Shown: positions 16,494 to 25,756, counted from the stretch's first letter. The stretch: DNA of 46,093 nucleotides from Methanothermobacter thermautotrophicus (GCF_014889545.1 NZ_QKOF01000007.1:119625-165717), one strand, 5' to 3'. Notes: generated by a model from the letters alone, not told the origin. Numbers and translations are program-made.

Positions 16494-16976
16494 GTGGCCT
16501 CCTGGAAGAAATTATCAGAGATTAACACGTATGAGGTTTTTGATGAACTTGAAACATCCAGCAATGGTTTAGGAGAGGCTGAGGTCAGTAGGAGGTTGAA
16601 CATTCACGGCCTCAACGAGATCAGGTTCAAAAAACCAGGCCCCCTTTTAAGGTTTCTTAAGCAGTTTCAGAGCCTACTGGTCTACGTCCTTATCGTGGTG
16701 GGAGTATTCACAGCGATTATAGGTGAATGGATCGATACGGTGGTCATAGCAGGAGTCGTGGTCCTGAATTCCGCCACCAACCCGTGGGTCCTCTACGGGA
16801 TACTGATAACAGCAGCCATCACCCTCCTCATAATATATCTCCCGGGCCTTGAGTTCATATTCAAAACAGGCCCATTCCCCTCCACGTGGTGGGCTCTCAT
16901 AGTACCATTCTCACTGACAGGGCTGCTTGCAGTAGAAGTTGAGAAGTACCTAATGCGAAGGTGGAATCATGAATGA
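16494..16976 (+). pseudogene. Internally deleted P-type cation-transport ATPase
   Basis: A 160-residue open frame that joins the two ends of a P2-type ATPase. Residues 1-90 are the cation-ATPase N-terminal domain and the first two helices (TYEVFDELETSSNGLGEAEV; GEWIDTVVIAGVVVLNS). Residues 94-160 are the last helices (NPWVLYGILITAAITLLIIY; SLTGLLAVEVEKYLMRR). Everything between is gone: the phosphorylated DKTGT loop, the ATP-binding domain and most of the transport helices, roughly 650-700 codons. The frame is preserved across the junction near 16765-16780, which contains a GAATTC. GTG 16494 has only a weak ribosome site. The product cannot pump ions by the normal mechanism. The last 8 bases overlap the next gene. 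Confidence 0.85.
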
Positions 16977-17664
16977 GTGCAGAGAGAACACTTCATGGAA
17001 GATGAAACTTTTAACATCACTCAGGATCCTCCTGGTGGCGATGGGTGTTATCATCGTTGTCTTTGGAGCCGGAGGTACGAAGGTATTCGGCCTCATAACC
17101 CTCATCGCGGTTGCAGTCGTCTACCTCCCGGCCCTGAGGCACCCCCACGGTTTAAGGGTCATCCCCGTGGAGATCGAGATACTCTTCCTGACGGTGGTTG
17201 CACTGGAGTACATCCTCGGCAACACCTTCGGCCTCTACGGGAGGATAGCCTACTATGACAAGTTCATGCACTTCACGGTACCCTTCATAGTAGCCCTGAT
17301 AGGTATGATGCTCATCTACACCGCCTACGTCCATGGGAAAATAAGGACCAGCCTCCTGATAATGGCCTTCCTCATAATCTTCGTGACCCTGGGACTCGGC
17401 GCCCTCCTTGAGCTTGTGGAGTACGGCTATGACCACCACCTCTACCAGCACATAGAGCACGTCCTCCCAACGGGTCCAACGCAGGGGTCCCCTGTAATGG
17501 ATCCCCTGGAGGATACCATGTTTGACCTCCTCACAGACCTCCTTGGCGGAATATTCGGGGCTGTAACAGGTGTGATACTTGTTAAGAGGGCCGAAAGAAA
17601 AAATTACTGCCTTGAATGGGTTGATGGAGTCGCAAGGCTTGAGGGAATCAACGAAGATGAGTAG
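16969..17664 (+). CDS. DUF2238-like integral membrane protein
   Basis: A 231-residue protein with about six membrane helices. Conserved acidic and His residues lie at helix ends: YYDKFMHFTVPF, LGALLELVEYGYDH and the C-terminal DPLEDTMFDLLTDLLGGIFG. This is the pattern of the DUF2238/YjdF-like membrane family, whose function is unknown. Start ATG 16969 follows GGTGG and overlaps the end of the ATPase remnant by 8 bases, so it may formerly have been co-expressed with the intact pump. The last 30 residues are soluble and acidic. Confidence 0.7.
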   Translation: MNECRENTSWKMKLLTSLRILLVAMGVIIVVFGAGGTKVFGLITLIAVAVVYLPALRHPHGLRVIPVEIEILFLTVVALEYILGNTFGLYGRIAYYDKFMHFTVPFIVALIGMMLIYTAYVHGKIRTSLLIMAFLIIFVTLGLGALLELVEYGYDHHLYQHIEHVLPTGPTQGSPVMDPLEDTMFDLLTDLLGGIFGAVTGVILVKRAERKNYCLEWVDGVARLEGINEDE

Positions 17665-17691
17665 ACATATGAAGCTTAAACCTGATAAGAA

Positions 17692-17973
17692 TTAAAGGGG
17701 CTTTAGAATGTCCCTTTTAAGTTCAAAGGATGCTGCGAAGATGAACGCCATCATAACAGGGAGGAGGCATACCTTAACAACCTCAAGTTCAGGGAACGAC
17801 AGAAACTCCTTTATGAACCTCACAGCAATCAGGATGGTGCCAGTCAGGAGGGCCATTGATACCAGGGCCCACAAACCTGAGGCAAACCTCGTCATGAGAT
17901 AATTCTTCACCGAGAGTACGGCTGCAAGGGACATGAATATGAGGGCCACTGCCTTCATGATAAGGATCATCAT
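17692..17973 (-). CDS. Small three-helix membrane protein (second of a pair)
   Basis: A 93-residue protein that is almost entirely hydrophobic, with three membrane segments (about residues 3-22, 32-53 and 67-84) and a short polar tail SFELKRDILKPL. ATG 17973 follows GGAGG and overlaps the stop of the preceding small membrane gene by four bases (ATGA), so the pair is translationally coupled. I do not recognise a family. It is the last gene of a cluster with a sensor kinase and a giant helicase; the setting suggests a membrane partner of the kinase, which is inference. Confidence 0.65.
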   Translation of the reverse strand: MMILIMKAVALIFMSLAAVLSVKNYLMTRFASGLWALVSMALLTGTILIAVRFIKEFLSFPELEVVKVCLLPVMMAFIFAASFELKRDILKPL

Positions 17974-18254
17974 GTCTCAGCCTCCAGTTTCCTGTTTGAT
18001 TTGAGTGCTGCATAGAAGAAGAGTATCGATGCAAAGGTTATGAATAACCATTCAGCCGTCCTGAAGGCATCAAAGGCCACTGTTTCCCTCAGAACACCGC
18101 AGACGGTCGATATGAATAGCATGAGGACTGCGAGGGTCATGTAGACCCATCTCCTGTCCTGCATTGAGACCATGAGCATGTAAAGGAAACTCAGACCCGT
18201 TATCACAGCAGATATTAACTGGGCAACCTGAAATTCACGTCCAAAGGGTATCAT
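17970..18254 (-). CDS. Small membrane protein (first of a pair)
   Basis: A 94-residue protein with three hydrophobic segments (about 8-28, 36-52 and 65-83) and an acidic tail (RKLEAET). ATG 18254 follows GGTG at a spacing of six. It lies 42 bases downstream of the 7TM sensor kinase and overlaps the next small membrane gene by four bases. I do not recognise a family. Its size and topology resemble the 108- and 113-residue proteins at the other end of the same cluster. Confidence 0.65.
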   Translation of the reverse strand: MIPFGREFQVAQLISAVITGLSFLYMLMVSMQDRRWVYMTLAVLMLFISTVCGVLRETVAFDAFRTAEWLFITFASILFFYAALKSNRKLEAET

Positions 18255-18296
18255 GGCAACACCACAGACATGTATGTTAATCTACCTCTAAAAATT

Positions 18297-20258
18297 TTAC
18301 CTCCCCATCGATGGAAATGTGATCCTGAATACAGCACCATCCTCACTGAAGGTTTCAAGTTCACCCCCAAGCTGACCCACAAGGGCCCGTACCAGGGTCA
18401 TGCCCAGTGAGTCAGATCCCCCGGATCCGAAGTCATCTGGAAGGCCGGGACCCGTGTCCCTGTACTCCATGAGGTACAGGCCATCCAACTCCCTGAATTC
18501 AATCCGTATCCGACCCCTGCCATCAGGGAAGGCATATTTAAGTGAGTTGGTAACGAGTTCGTTCACTATGAGGGCCAGTGGCACCGCAACTTCAATGTCA
18601 AGGCCCACCTCATCCACTTCAAGGTCTGATACAACCCCGGAGACGCCGTAGGTTGATAGGAGCTCGATTACAAGCCTTGAAAGGTAACTCTTAATGTTTA
18701 TCTCTGAGAGGGAGTCTGACTGATAGAGGCTCTCATGTATCATGGCCATTGACTTTATCCTGGCCTGGCTCTCCTCAAATATCCTGAGGTCCTCAGGGTC
18801 CCTTATGTATGGTTTCTGGAGGTTCAGGAGACTGGATACTATCTGGAGGTTGTTCTTGACCCGGTGGTGCACCTCCCTTATCAGGGTCTCCCGCTCCCTG
18901 AGGGCAGAGATGAGGGACTCCTCATAGCGCCGGGCTTCGGTCACATCCCTCAGAATGACCGCCCTGAGGTCCCCGGTTATATGGAAGCTGAACATCCTGA
19001 CCCTCCGGCCACCCTCCATGAGGAACTCATCATCCCCCAGTGACTCCAGGATCAGGTCCGAGCATATATCATCCATGGACCTTCCAGCTGCATCATCCCT
19101 CCCCATGGATGTTATCTCCTCCAGGGCCCGGTTCCAGTATACCACCTTCCCCTCCCTATCCGTTATTGCTATACCATCAGATATGTTGTCCGCCACTCCA
19201 CGGAACCTCATCTCACTCTCACGGAGCCTCTCGGTGGCTCTCCTCTGGATCGTTATATCTGTGGCGATGAAAACGAATCCTATGGGCTCAGAGAGGCGCC
19301 CCCTGATTGGTGAGGCCGTCAGGAGGACGTCCAGTGCCCTGCCATCTGCTGACAGTATGCGGGTCTCCATCTCAGCCGAACTGGAGGATGATACTATCTC
19401 CCTCAGCATGCTGGCCTCTGAAGGCTCGAATATGCTCCAGACGTACTGGCCCCTGAGTTCTGTGTAGAGTAGTTTCTCCTCAATGCTCCGGCTCCACCTG
19501 TTTATCCTACCCTCAGGGTCTGTGATGAGGAGGAAGTTGGGCATTATCCCGACTATCCTCTCCGCTGCAACCGCCGGTGATAGCTCCGGGAACTCATACC
19601 TCCACACACCGTAGGCGATGAAGAGAAGGCCCAGGCTCAGCATGGTCTGGGTCATCTCAGGGAACATGATGCCCAGGAGGTCCCTCACGATGAAGTCTGT
19701 GATGAAGCTGACGATGAGTGGCATGAAGAGGCCTGTGAAAAGGTAGAGTGACTCCCTCCGCCTGTAGCCCTCAGCCCTCATATAATCAACCAGAACCATG
19801 AATGCAGCTGCCAGTGCAAGGGCGATGCTCCAGACGGCAAATGCAGCGAATAAGACTGCAGGTTCAGGGAGGGCGTAGGTCCAGCCATAGTAGGTCTGCA
19901 TTGCCCCACTTATGAGGAGATCCGTTGAAAGTCCTGTGGAGATGAATGCAGCTGCCGGTCCATAGATGGGGGCCAGCATCCAGGGCTTCAACCTTCTTCC
20001 AGTGTAGATCAGGGATATGTGGAGGAGAATCGCCGGGATGACTGGCCAGATGAGGCTCAATTTGAGCCAGATGTATGCATTCGCCGGGCTCTCAACAAGC
20101 CTGTAGACAAACTCGGTGAATGCAGTGAATGAGACCGTGACTGCAAGGCAGGATACCAGGAGGTTTATCCTGCTGCCAGGATTTCTCTGGTAGATGAAAA
20201 TTGCGGTGCAGAATGCGATGACTGCTGCCATGAGGGAGATGATGGAGTAGGGATTCAT
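18297..20258 (-). CDS. Membrane sensor histidine kinase: 7TM, two PAS, HisKA_2, HATPase
   Basis: A 653-residue kinase. Residues 1-215 hold seven membrane helices like the N-terminal 7TM module of histidine kinases. PAS domains follow at about 220-335 and 345-430 (PNFLLITDPEGRINRWS; VADNISDGIAITDREGKV). The HisKA_2 box [18 protein letters not shown] is near residue 463, the N box VNELVTNSLKYAFPDG near 571 and the G box DTGPGLPDD near 606. ATG 20258 follows GGGAGG, 12 bases after the stop of the DUF4011 helicase, so the two are very likely co-transcribed. Two tiny membrane proteins follow. No response regulator is nearby. A 63-bp block is identical to the soluble kinase gene at 3356-5008. Confidence 0.92.
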   Translation of the reverse strand: MNPYSIISLMAAVIAFCTAIFIYQRNPGSRINLLVSCLAVTVSFTAFTEFVYRLVESPANAYIWLKLSLIWPVIPAILLHISLIYTGRRLKPWMLAPIYGPAAAFISTGLSTDLLISGAMQTYYGWTYALPEPAVLFAAFAVWSIALALAAAFMVLVDYMRAEGYRRRESLYLFTGLFMPLIVSFITDFIVRDLLGIMFPEMTQTMLSLGLLFIAYGVWRYEFPELSPAVAAERIVGIMPNFLLITDPEGRINRWSRSIEEKLLYTELRGQYVWSIFEPSEASMLREIVSSSSSAEMETRILSADGRALDVLLTASPIRGRLSEPIGFVFIATDITIQRRATERLRESEMRFRGVADNISDGIAITDREGKVVYWNRALEEITSMGRDDAAGRSMDDICSDLILESLGDDEFLMEGGRRVRMFSFHITGDLRAVILRDVTEARRYEESLISALRERETLIREVHHRVKNNLQIVSSLLNLQKPYIRDPEDLRIFEESQARIKSMAMIHESLYQSDSLSEINIKSYLSRLVIELLSTYGVSGVVSDLEVDEVGLDIEVAVPLALIVNELVTNSLKYAFPDGRGRIRIEFRELDGLYLMEYRDTGPGLPDDFGSGGSDSLGMTLVRALVGQLGGELETFSEDGAVFRITFPSMGR

Positions 20259-20270
20259 CTGAACCTCCCA

Positions 20271-23200
20271 TCAGAGGGCCCTGACACCTTCATCATCAAC
20301 CACAATTTCGCCCCTCCTTGACATGTCCTCAATGACCCTCCTTATACCGGAGGCCGTCTTCCTGCTCGTATTCTTAAAGCCGAACATCCTTGATACGCGT
20401 GTTACAACCTCATCCATATCAGAGGTTGACCTGAGGGCTATCCTGACGGCCTCCTCGATCTCCATGGGGGATATCAGGGAGATGTCGATCCTCCCGCTTC
20501 TCCTCCGGACCGTGACAGGCATGGAGTCTGTAAGGAGGAGGAAGTCACCGTTTCTCTTGACGTTCCCATTGTTCTCAGCCATCTCAATCGCCGAGTTGAT
20601 TATGCTCCTGACCCTCCGGCCGGCCCTCCTCAACCCGCATGACTCCCTTATGCGCCTTATGACCTCCTCCACATGGATTGGGCCCTCCATGGAGACTATC
20701 TCACTAACAATGGAAGATATGACTGGTGTGGGGCTCCGGTAGAGGTCATCAGGTTCCCTGAGCTTATCTGTTTCATACTCGACGTACTCTGCAACTCCAT
20801 CCCTCCGGGGTTCAGAGTGGACTTTCTGGTCAGCCACAGACTCCACATCCCCAGGGTCACAGGCCACAGACTCCACATCCCCGGATTCAGCGACATCCTG
20901 TCCAGTCTCAGCAACCTCAGGTGACTCCCTGGCAGCCCTGGCATCCTCAACAATCTCCTCCAGCCTATCAGAAACCTTCCTCTGTGTCTCCTCACGGTTC
21001 CTGTACCAGTCAGATGACCAGAGGTGTATGATGTTCCAGCCCAGGTTCCTCAGGATCTCCTCCCGGAGCCTGTCGCGGTCCCTTGCAACCTCAGCTCTGC
21101 TGTACATCTCACCATCTGTGAGTATCCCTGCAATGTACCTGCCAGAGTCATCAGGATCCTTCACCGCGAAGTCAACACGGAACCCTGCGCATCCAACTCC
21201 CCTGTCAACCTCGAATCCCTCATCAACCAGGAATTCATATACCGAATCCTCAAAGAGTCCCTGTGAGGTGTCAGTGGAGTCTGAATCCAGCACACCAGTC
21301 TCCGCGTACCTCAGGAACCTCTTCAGGGCCCTGACACCGAAGGGGGTCCCTGGCCCTGTTCTGAGGTCAGATGCCCTGAAGTTTGTGAATACAACACACT
21401 TCTCACGGGCCCTCGTGATGAGGACATTGAGCCTCCTCTCACCCCCCTCCTGGTTGAGGGGCCCGAAGTTGAGGGACATGCGGCCGTTCTCATCGAATCC
21501 GTAGCCCACACTTATGAATATAACGTCCCTCTCATCCCCCTGGATGGTCTCCAGGTTCTTTATGAAGAATGGTTCATCGGTCTCCTGGTTTATGATCCGT
21601 TCAAGGTCAGGGTTCTCCCTGAGCCTGGCCTCAAGGGCCTCCAGTATGGCGTTCATCTGGGCCACCGAGAAGGTGCCGACACCGAGACTCCTCGAGGAAC
21701 CGTACCTCATGAAGTGCTCCTCTATGGCGTCAACCACCGCCGCAGCCTCAAGGGGGTTTGAGGATGTCCTTCCACGCTCATAGACCGTGTCAGGGAGGTA
21801 AACAAGGTGCAGTCCAAGCTCATCGTCCTCCCTTGCAGGGGAGGGGTAGACCAGGAGCCTGTTGTCATAGAACTCCTGGTTGGAGACAGCTATCAGTGAT
21901 TCATGGCGGCTCCTGTAGTGCCACCTCAGCATCCTCACAGGGAAGCTCCTCTTGCAGAGGTGGAGTATGCTCTCAATGTCAGCGGCGGTCGCCACGTCCT
22001 CTGAGTCCTCCTCAGAGGATATCATCTGGTCAAAGAAGCTGGTGGGTGGGAGCTGGTTGGTGTCACCCATAACCACCGCCGTCCTGGCCCTCAGGAATGC
22101 CCCCAGGGCGTCCTCGGGTTTAACCTGTGATGCCTCATCAAAGATCACAACATCGAACTGGAGCTCGCTGCTCCGGGGGTCAAGGTACTGGGCTATCGAG
22201 AGGGGGCTCATCATGAAGCATGGCTTTATCCTCTTTATAACGCCACCTGCAAGTTTCAGGAGCTTCCTGAGGGGCATGTGACCCCTTTTACGTGTGAACT
22301 CACCACTGAGGATACTCTCCTCAGAGTTTGGGGCCGCACCCCCGAAGACTGTGGGCATGTTACTGTTGAGCTGGTGTATGAGTCTCTTCCTGTTGAGTTC
22401 GATTATCCTGGAGTCCAGCTCCCTGAACTCCCTTATCCTGGCCTCGTGGAGGTCACCTATGAATGTGTACAGTGCGGGTATCTCCCTGAAGGCCCTCTCA
22501 AGGAGTGCATCTGCAAGGTTGCCCTCCATTGCGGGCCTTATATCCTCCATACCGATTATACCGGACTCTATTATGGGTATGAATGCAGCCCCCCGGGTCT
22601 TCATGCAGAGCCTCTTCTTCTCAAGGTACTGTGACCATAGGGGGAGGAGGTTGAGGGCCTCCCTCCAGGCCTTAAACCTTGACCTCCATGCACGGAAGGG
22701 GACCTCCCCTGGTGGGGAGTTGAAGAGGACATGTGGGTGGGTGTTTATACTCTCCTGGAGCCTTTTGAGTTTATCCTCAAGTTCACTGTAGATTTCCATG
22801 ATGCCCTCGAAGCTGGCCAGGAGTTCCTCACCATCAAGGCCCCTGGAGATGCACTCAAGGGTCCTCTCAGATATGAGGCCCTCACTGTGGAGGTCCCTGA
22901 ACCTCACTATCCACTCTGCGGTGGCCCTGAGGTCCTCGAGGGCTGGATTCTCAGGGTTCCACATGGGGCCGAAGAACCTCTCAGCCACTTCCCTGTACCT
23001 CTCAAGTTCCTCCCTGAGGCTCATGACGTCCATGAGGCTTTCGAGGTCCTCAACGACCTCGTAGTCATTCTCAGGGGCCCTTCCAACGTAGAGGGCCTCT
23101 ATCTCATTCCTCACCTTCCTGTACCTTCCGCTCAGGAACTTTATGCGGCTGGAGGACTCCTTAAGGTACTCCCTGAGCAGGGCCTCCAGGTTCACTCCAT

Positions 23201-25019
23201 GGACGGATTCATGGAATCTGTCCAGTATCTCGCGCTTCCTGCTGTAGACCTCAAGTTTATCGAGGAGTGTGAAGGCGTCTGCCCTGTAGCGGTCCCAGAT
23301 ATCTGATTCAAGGACCCCCAGGTCGAAGGGCCTTGACTCTGCAACCACAGAGACAACCTCCCCGAGCCTCTCAAGGTCACTGCCAGTTCTGACCTTCATG
23401 AACCCGTAGCGTTCCTGGAATTCCCTGATGGCGCCTGTTAACCTGTCAGTGGTCTTCATCACAGATTCAAGGAGCATCTCAAGTTCCCTGACATCTGAGG
23501 GCAGCATCATACCGGGGTCAGTGCCGGACCAGGGGTTCTCCGGGAGTGGGGGAAGGAGTTCAGCCAGTTTGGCAAGGTTCCTGAGTTCAACGAGGGCCTC
23601 ATCCCATTCATCTGGTGTTATGGTCTCAGGGGATGGTATCCTGACGAAGGGCATGTCTCCATTGAAGTACTTCTCTGCACGCTCCTTCATCCCGAATAAC
23701 TGGAATGGGGAGAGCTGTATGCTGTAGAGTGGCTCATGGAGGGCCCGGCGGTACTCGTTGAGTTCATCACGGAGTTTCTCTATCCTTTTGAACTCCCTCC
23801 CGGCGTCGGGTCTCTCTGCCTCAGCCTCCATGAGGGTGGCCTCCAGTTCATTGAGGACGTCCTTCTTCCGGGCCTTGTGGGAGTGGAGTTCAAGGCAGAA
23901 CCTTCCCAGTCCTATGGAGTCCAGTCTGCTCTTCACAACCTCAAGGGCCGCCATCTTCTCACTCACAAAGAGGACTGTCTTGCCCGAGGCCATGAGCTCC
24001 GCTATGAGGTTCACTATGGTCTGGGATTTCCCTGTACCGGGTGGGCCCTCAACCACCAGGTTCTTACCAGCCTTAACATCCTCTATGACTGCTATCTGGG
24101 ATGAGTCAGCATCCACCACATGGTAGAGGTCCCTGTAGGGTATGCTGTCTATGTCCACCTCCTCAGCGTCATCATCCACATCAATGGAGAAGAGGGCCCT
24201 CAGGAGGGGCCTGTCCACTATCTCATCCCAGTTGGGATAGGATGATGGGTCAAGGTCCATGTACATGAGGAACTTGGTGAAGGAGAAGAATCCGAGCTGG
24301 ACCTCATCTGTAACACCCCAGCCCTCCATTGATGAGACGGCATCCTCGACGCGTTTAAGGTAATCTGAGACACCCCCAGGTGATGGGGGCATCCTGAACT
24401 CTGGCAGCTCAACACCCTCCTCCCTGAGCCTTGCCTGGAGGGACATGTTGGTTATGATCTCACTGCCATCCCAGCGAAGGGAGAAGGATGAGCCGGCCCT
24501 CCTCCTCTCAAGGGAGACCGGCACCAGGACCAGGGGGGCCCTCCTTATGTCAGGCTCCCCCTCGGTCCTCCACTCAAGGAAGCCGAGGGCAAGGTATAGT
24601 ATGTTGTAGCCCTGCTCCTGTATCATGGTCCTGGCCCTCTGGTTGATGTAGAAGAGCCTCCTCTGAAGTTCGGCCTCTGTCAGGGCCGTCTGGAGTATGT
24701 TCTCATCCTCCACCTCCATGGGGGTTACTTCAGGAGGGGTGATCTCACCTTCACCTGTCAGGGTCTCGCCGGGTTCATCTATACTGTGGGGTTCATCATC
24801 ATCGTCAAGGGTTTCCTCCTCAATGCGGGGTGCGAGCTTCATCTTCTTCCCGTTGAGGACCAGGTAGCTGTATATGTACTCAGGGTCATGGTTCACCACC
24901 TCAACCGTCCTGGATCTTGGCCTGAAGTTCAGGAGCTGGTTCCGCATTGTGAGGTCAAGGAGTTTCTCCCTCAGATTCTCAAATTCCCTTTCGATGATTT
25001 CCCTTGCAGATTGGTCCAT
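20271..25019 (-). CDS. Giant DUF4011 helicase with Vsr-like endonuclease and DUF3320-like C-terminus
   Basis: A 1582-residue protein. The N-terminus (REKLLDLTMRNQLLNFRPRS) is the DUF4011 signature. A UPF1-like superfamily 1 helicase follows: Walker A EGPPGTGKSQTIVN (about residue 323), long coiled-coil insert (about 390-890), Walker B VVIFDEASQVKPEDA (about 956), GDTNQLPPTSFF (about 980) and the late motif GGERRLNVLITRARE (about 1190). A Vsr/MTES_1575-like nuclease lies at about 1253-1343 (VDRGVGCAGFRVDFAVKD, IHLWSSDWY). A DUF3320-like segment comes at about 1415-1460 (RSPTPVISSIVSEIVSMEGP), then a helical tail. Proteins with this order have been reported as single-gene antiviral systems (Hhe-type, from memory). 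ATG 25019 follows GGAG. Neighbours: small membrane genes upstream, a sensor kinase 12 bases downstream. Confidence 0.9.
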   Translation of the reverse strand: MDQSAREIIEREFENLREKLLDLTMRNQLLNFRPRSRTVEVVNHDPEYIYSYLVLNGKKMKLAPRIEEETLDDDDEPHSIDEPGETLTGEGEITPPEVTPMEVEDENILQTALTEAELQRRLFYINQRARTMIQEQGYNILYLALGFLEWRTEGEPDIRRAPLVLVPVSLERRRAGSSFSLRWDGSEIITNMSLQARLREEGVELPEFRMPPSPGGVSDYLKRVEDAVSSMEGWGVTDEVQLGFFSFTKFLMYMDLDPSSYPNWDEIVDRPLLRALFSIDVDDDAEEVDIDSIPYRDLYHVVDADSSQIAVIEDVKAGKNLVVEGPPGTGKSQTIVNLIAELMASGKTVLFVSEKMAALEVVKSRLDSIGLGRFCLELHSHKARKKDVLNELEATLMEAEAERPDAGREFKRIEKLRDELNEYRRALHEPLYSIQLSPFQLFGMKERAEKYFNGDMPFVRIPSPETITPDEWDEALVELRNLAKLAELLPPLPENPWSGTDPGMMLPSDVRELEMLLESVMKTTDRLTGAIREFQERYGFMKVRTGSDLERLGEVVSVVAESRPFDLGVLESDIWDRYRADAFTLLDKLEVYSRKREILDRFHESVHGVNLEALLREYLKESSSRIKFLSGRYRKVRNEIEALYVGRAPENDYEVVEDLESLMDVMSLREELERYREVAERFFGPMWNPENPALEDLRATAEWIVRFRDLHSEGLISERTLECISRGLDGEELLASFEGIMEIYSELEDKLKRLQESINTHPHVLFNSPPGEVPFRAWRSRFKAWREALNLLPLWSQYLEKKRLCMKTRGAAFIPIIESGIIGMEDIRPAMEGNLADALLERAFREIPALYTFIGDLHEARIREFRELDSRIIELNRKRLIHQLNSNMPTVFGGAAPNSEESILSGEFTRKRGHMPLRKLLKLAGGVIKRIKPCFMMSPLSIAQYLDPRSSELQFDVVIFDEASQVKPEDALGAFLRARTAVVMGDTNQLPPTSFFDQMISSEEDSEDVATAADIESILHLCKRSFPVRMLRWHYRSRHESLIAVSNQEFYDNRLLVYPSPAREDDELGLHLVYLPDTVYERGRTSSNPLEAAAVVDAIEEHFMRYGSSRSLGVGTFSVAQMNAILEALEARLRENPDLERIINQETDEPFFIKNLETIQGDERDVIFISVGYGFDENGRMSLNFGPLNQEGGERRLNVLITRAREKCVVFTNFRASDLRTGPGTPFGVRALKRFLRYAETGVLDSDSTDTSQGLFEDSVYEFLVDEGFEVDRGVGCAGFRVDFAVKDPDDSGRYIAGILTDGEMYSRAEVARDRDRLREEILRNLGWNIIHLWSSDWYRNREETQRKVSDRLEEIVEDARAARESPEVAETGQDVAESGDVESVACDPGDVESVADQKVHSEPRRDGVAEYVEYETDKLREPDDLYRSPTPVISSIVSEIVSMEGPIHVEEVIRRIRESCGLRRAGRRVRSIINSAIEMAENNGNVKRNGDFLLLTDSMPVTVRRRSGRIDISLISPMEIEEAVRIALRSTSDMDEVVTRVSRMFGFKNTSRKTASGIRRVIEDMSRRGEIVVDDEGVRAL
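20834..20882. repeat. Short tandem repeat in the linker of the giant helicase
   Basis: The 19 bases CCACAGACTCCACATCCCC occur at 20834-20852 and 20864-20882, a 30-base period that keeps the frame. They encode repeated GDVESVA units in a flexible acidic linker between the nuclease and the DUF3320-like part. Slippage may change the number of units between strains. Confidence 0.85.
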
Positions 25020-25081
25020 TCAGATTCTCCTTCAGTTCTGTTACATGGAAGTGTTCAGGATATTCACATTAAAGAGTCTAT

Positions 25082-25408
25082 CTAGATATTCTTCTCCCCA
25101 GGTACCGTTATGGTGGCAACCCTGTAGAATACAACTGCGAGTATGATGGAAATCAGCCATGTGAGGGCAGCTATGATCTCATCATTCCCGGGGATTGGCC
25201 AGAAGAGGTCTATGAGGTCCATAATCCTCGTGGCTGAGAATATTATCATTGAAACTGCGAATATACTTATCAGAAGGGCTGTTTCATCCAGCCTTGAGAA
25301 TAGCATCCCCAGGGCCGCCTCATCGTATCGGAGGTTGTTCAGCAGCACCCTCCCCGAAAAGTAGAGCGTCAGGAGTGGGGGTATCATTATAATCCATTTC
25401 AGATCCAT
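25082..25408 (-). CDS. Small membrane protein (second of the upstream pair)
   Basis: A 108-residue protein with three hydrophobic segments (about 5-23, 45-62 and 80-98) separated by polar loops, including RIMDLIDLFWPIPGND. ATG 25408 follows GGTGATGACCC and lies six bases after the previous small membrane gene. The giant helicase starts 62 bases downstream on the same strand. I do not recognise a family; topology and size match the pair at 17692-18254. Confidence 0.65.
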   Translation of the reverse strand: MDLKWIIMIPPLLTLYFSGRVLLNNLRYDEAALGMLFSRLDETALLISIFAVSMIIFSATRIMDLIDLFWPIPGNDEIIAALTWLISIILAVVFYRVATITVPGEKNI

Positions 25409-25414
25409 GGGTCA

Positions 25415-25756
25415 TCACCACAGCACAATCCTAGAACCGGCCTTAGATCCATCACCACCAATTATCGAGGATAGCAGGAACACCGCAAACAGGAGGAAGA
25501 GCGCGTTGAGGTTCACGAAGCACTCAATGATGGCCTCATCCTGTCCCGTGACAAAGGTGAAGCCGACCAGTACAGTGAAGATTGAGGCCACAAAGATTGA
25601 TACGCATATGAGCCTCGCGGCGCGTCTGTGGAGAAATAGCATTGAAACTGCAAGTTCCCGCGCCCCTATCTGCCTGAGTATCCTTACACAGAATACTATT
25701 ATGAGAAGGCCTATGAGAAGGCCGGCCACCCTGTTTATCAGAAGCAGCTGATCCAT
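25415..25756 (-). CDS. Small membrane protein (first gene of the helicase-kinase cluster)
   Basis: A 113-residue protein with three hydrophobic segments (about 6-25, 48-68 and 80-98) and basic loops such as LRQIGARELAVS and LHRRAARLI. ATG 25756 is favoured because GGTG lies five bases upstream and a TATA box (ATAAATAT, about 25788-25796) would start transcription just before it; TTG 25783 has no ribosome site. It heads the run of six minus-strand genes that ends at 17692. Family unknown. Confidence 0.65.
   Translation of the reverse strand: MDQLLLINRVAGLLIGLLIIVFCVRILRQIGARELAVSMLFLHRRAARLICVSIFVASIFTVLVGFTFVTGQDEAIIECFVNLNALFLLFAVFLLSSIIGGDGSKAGSRIVLW

Noticed and set aside
21028-23306. Several long plus-strand frames inside the giant helicase gene (for example 158, 165 and 191 residues)
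   Set aside because: They are antisense shadows of a strongly coding minus-strand gene; their Ser/Pro/Leu-rich translations and lack of start signals fit this.
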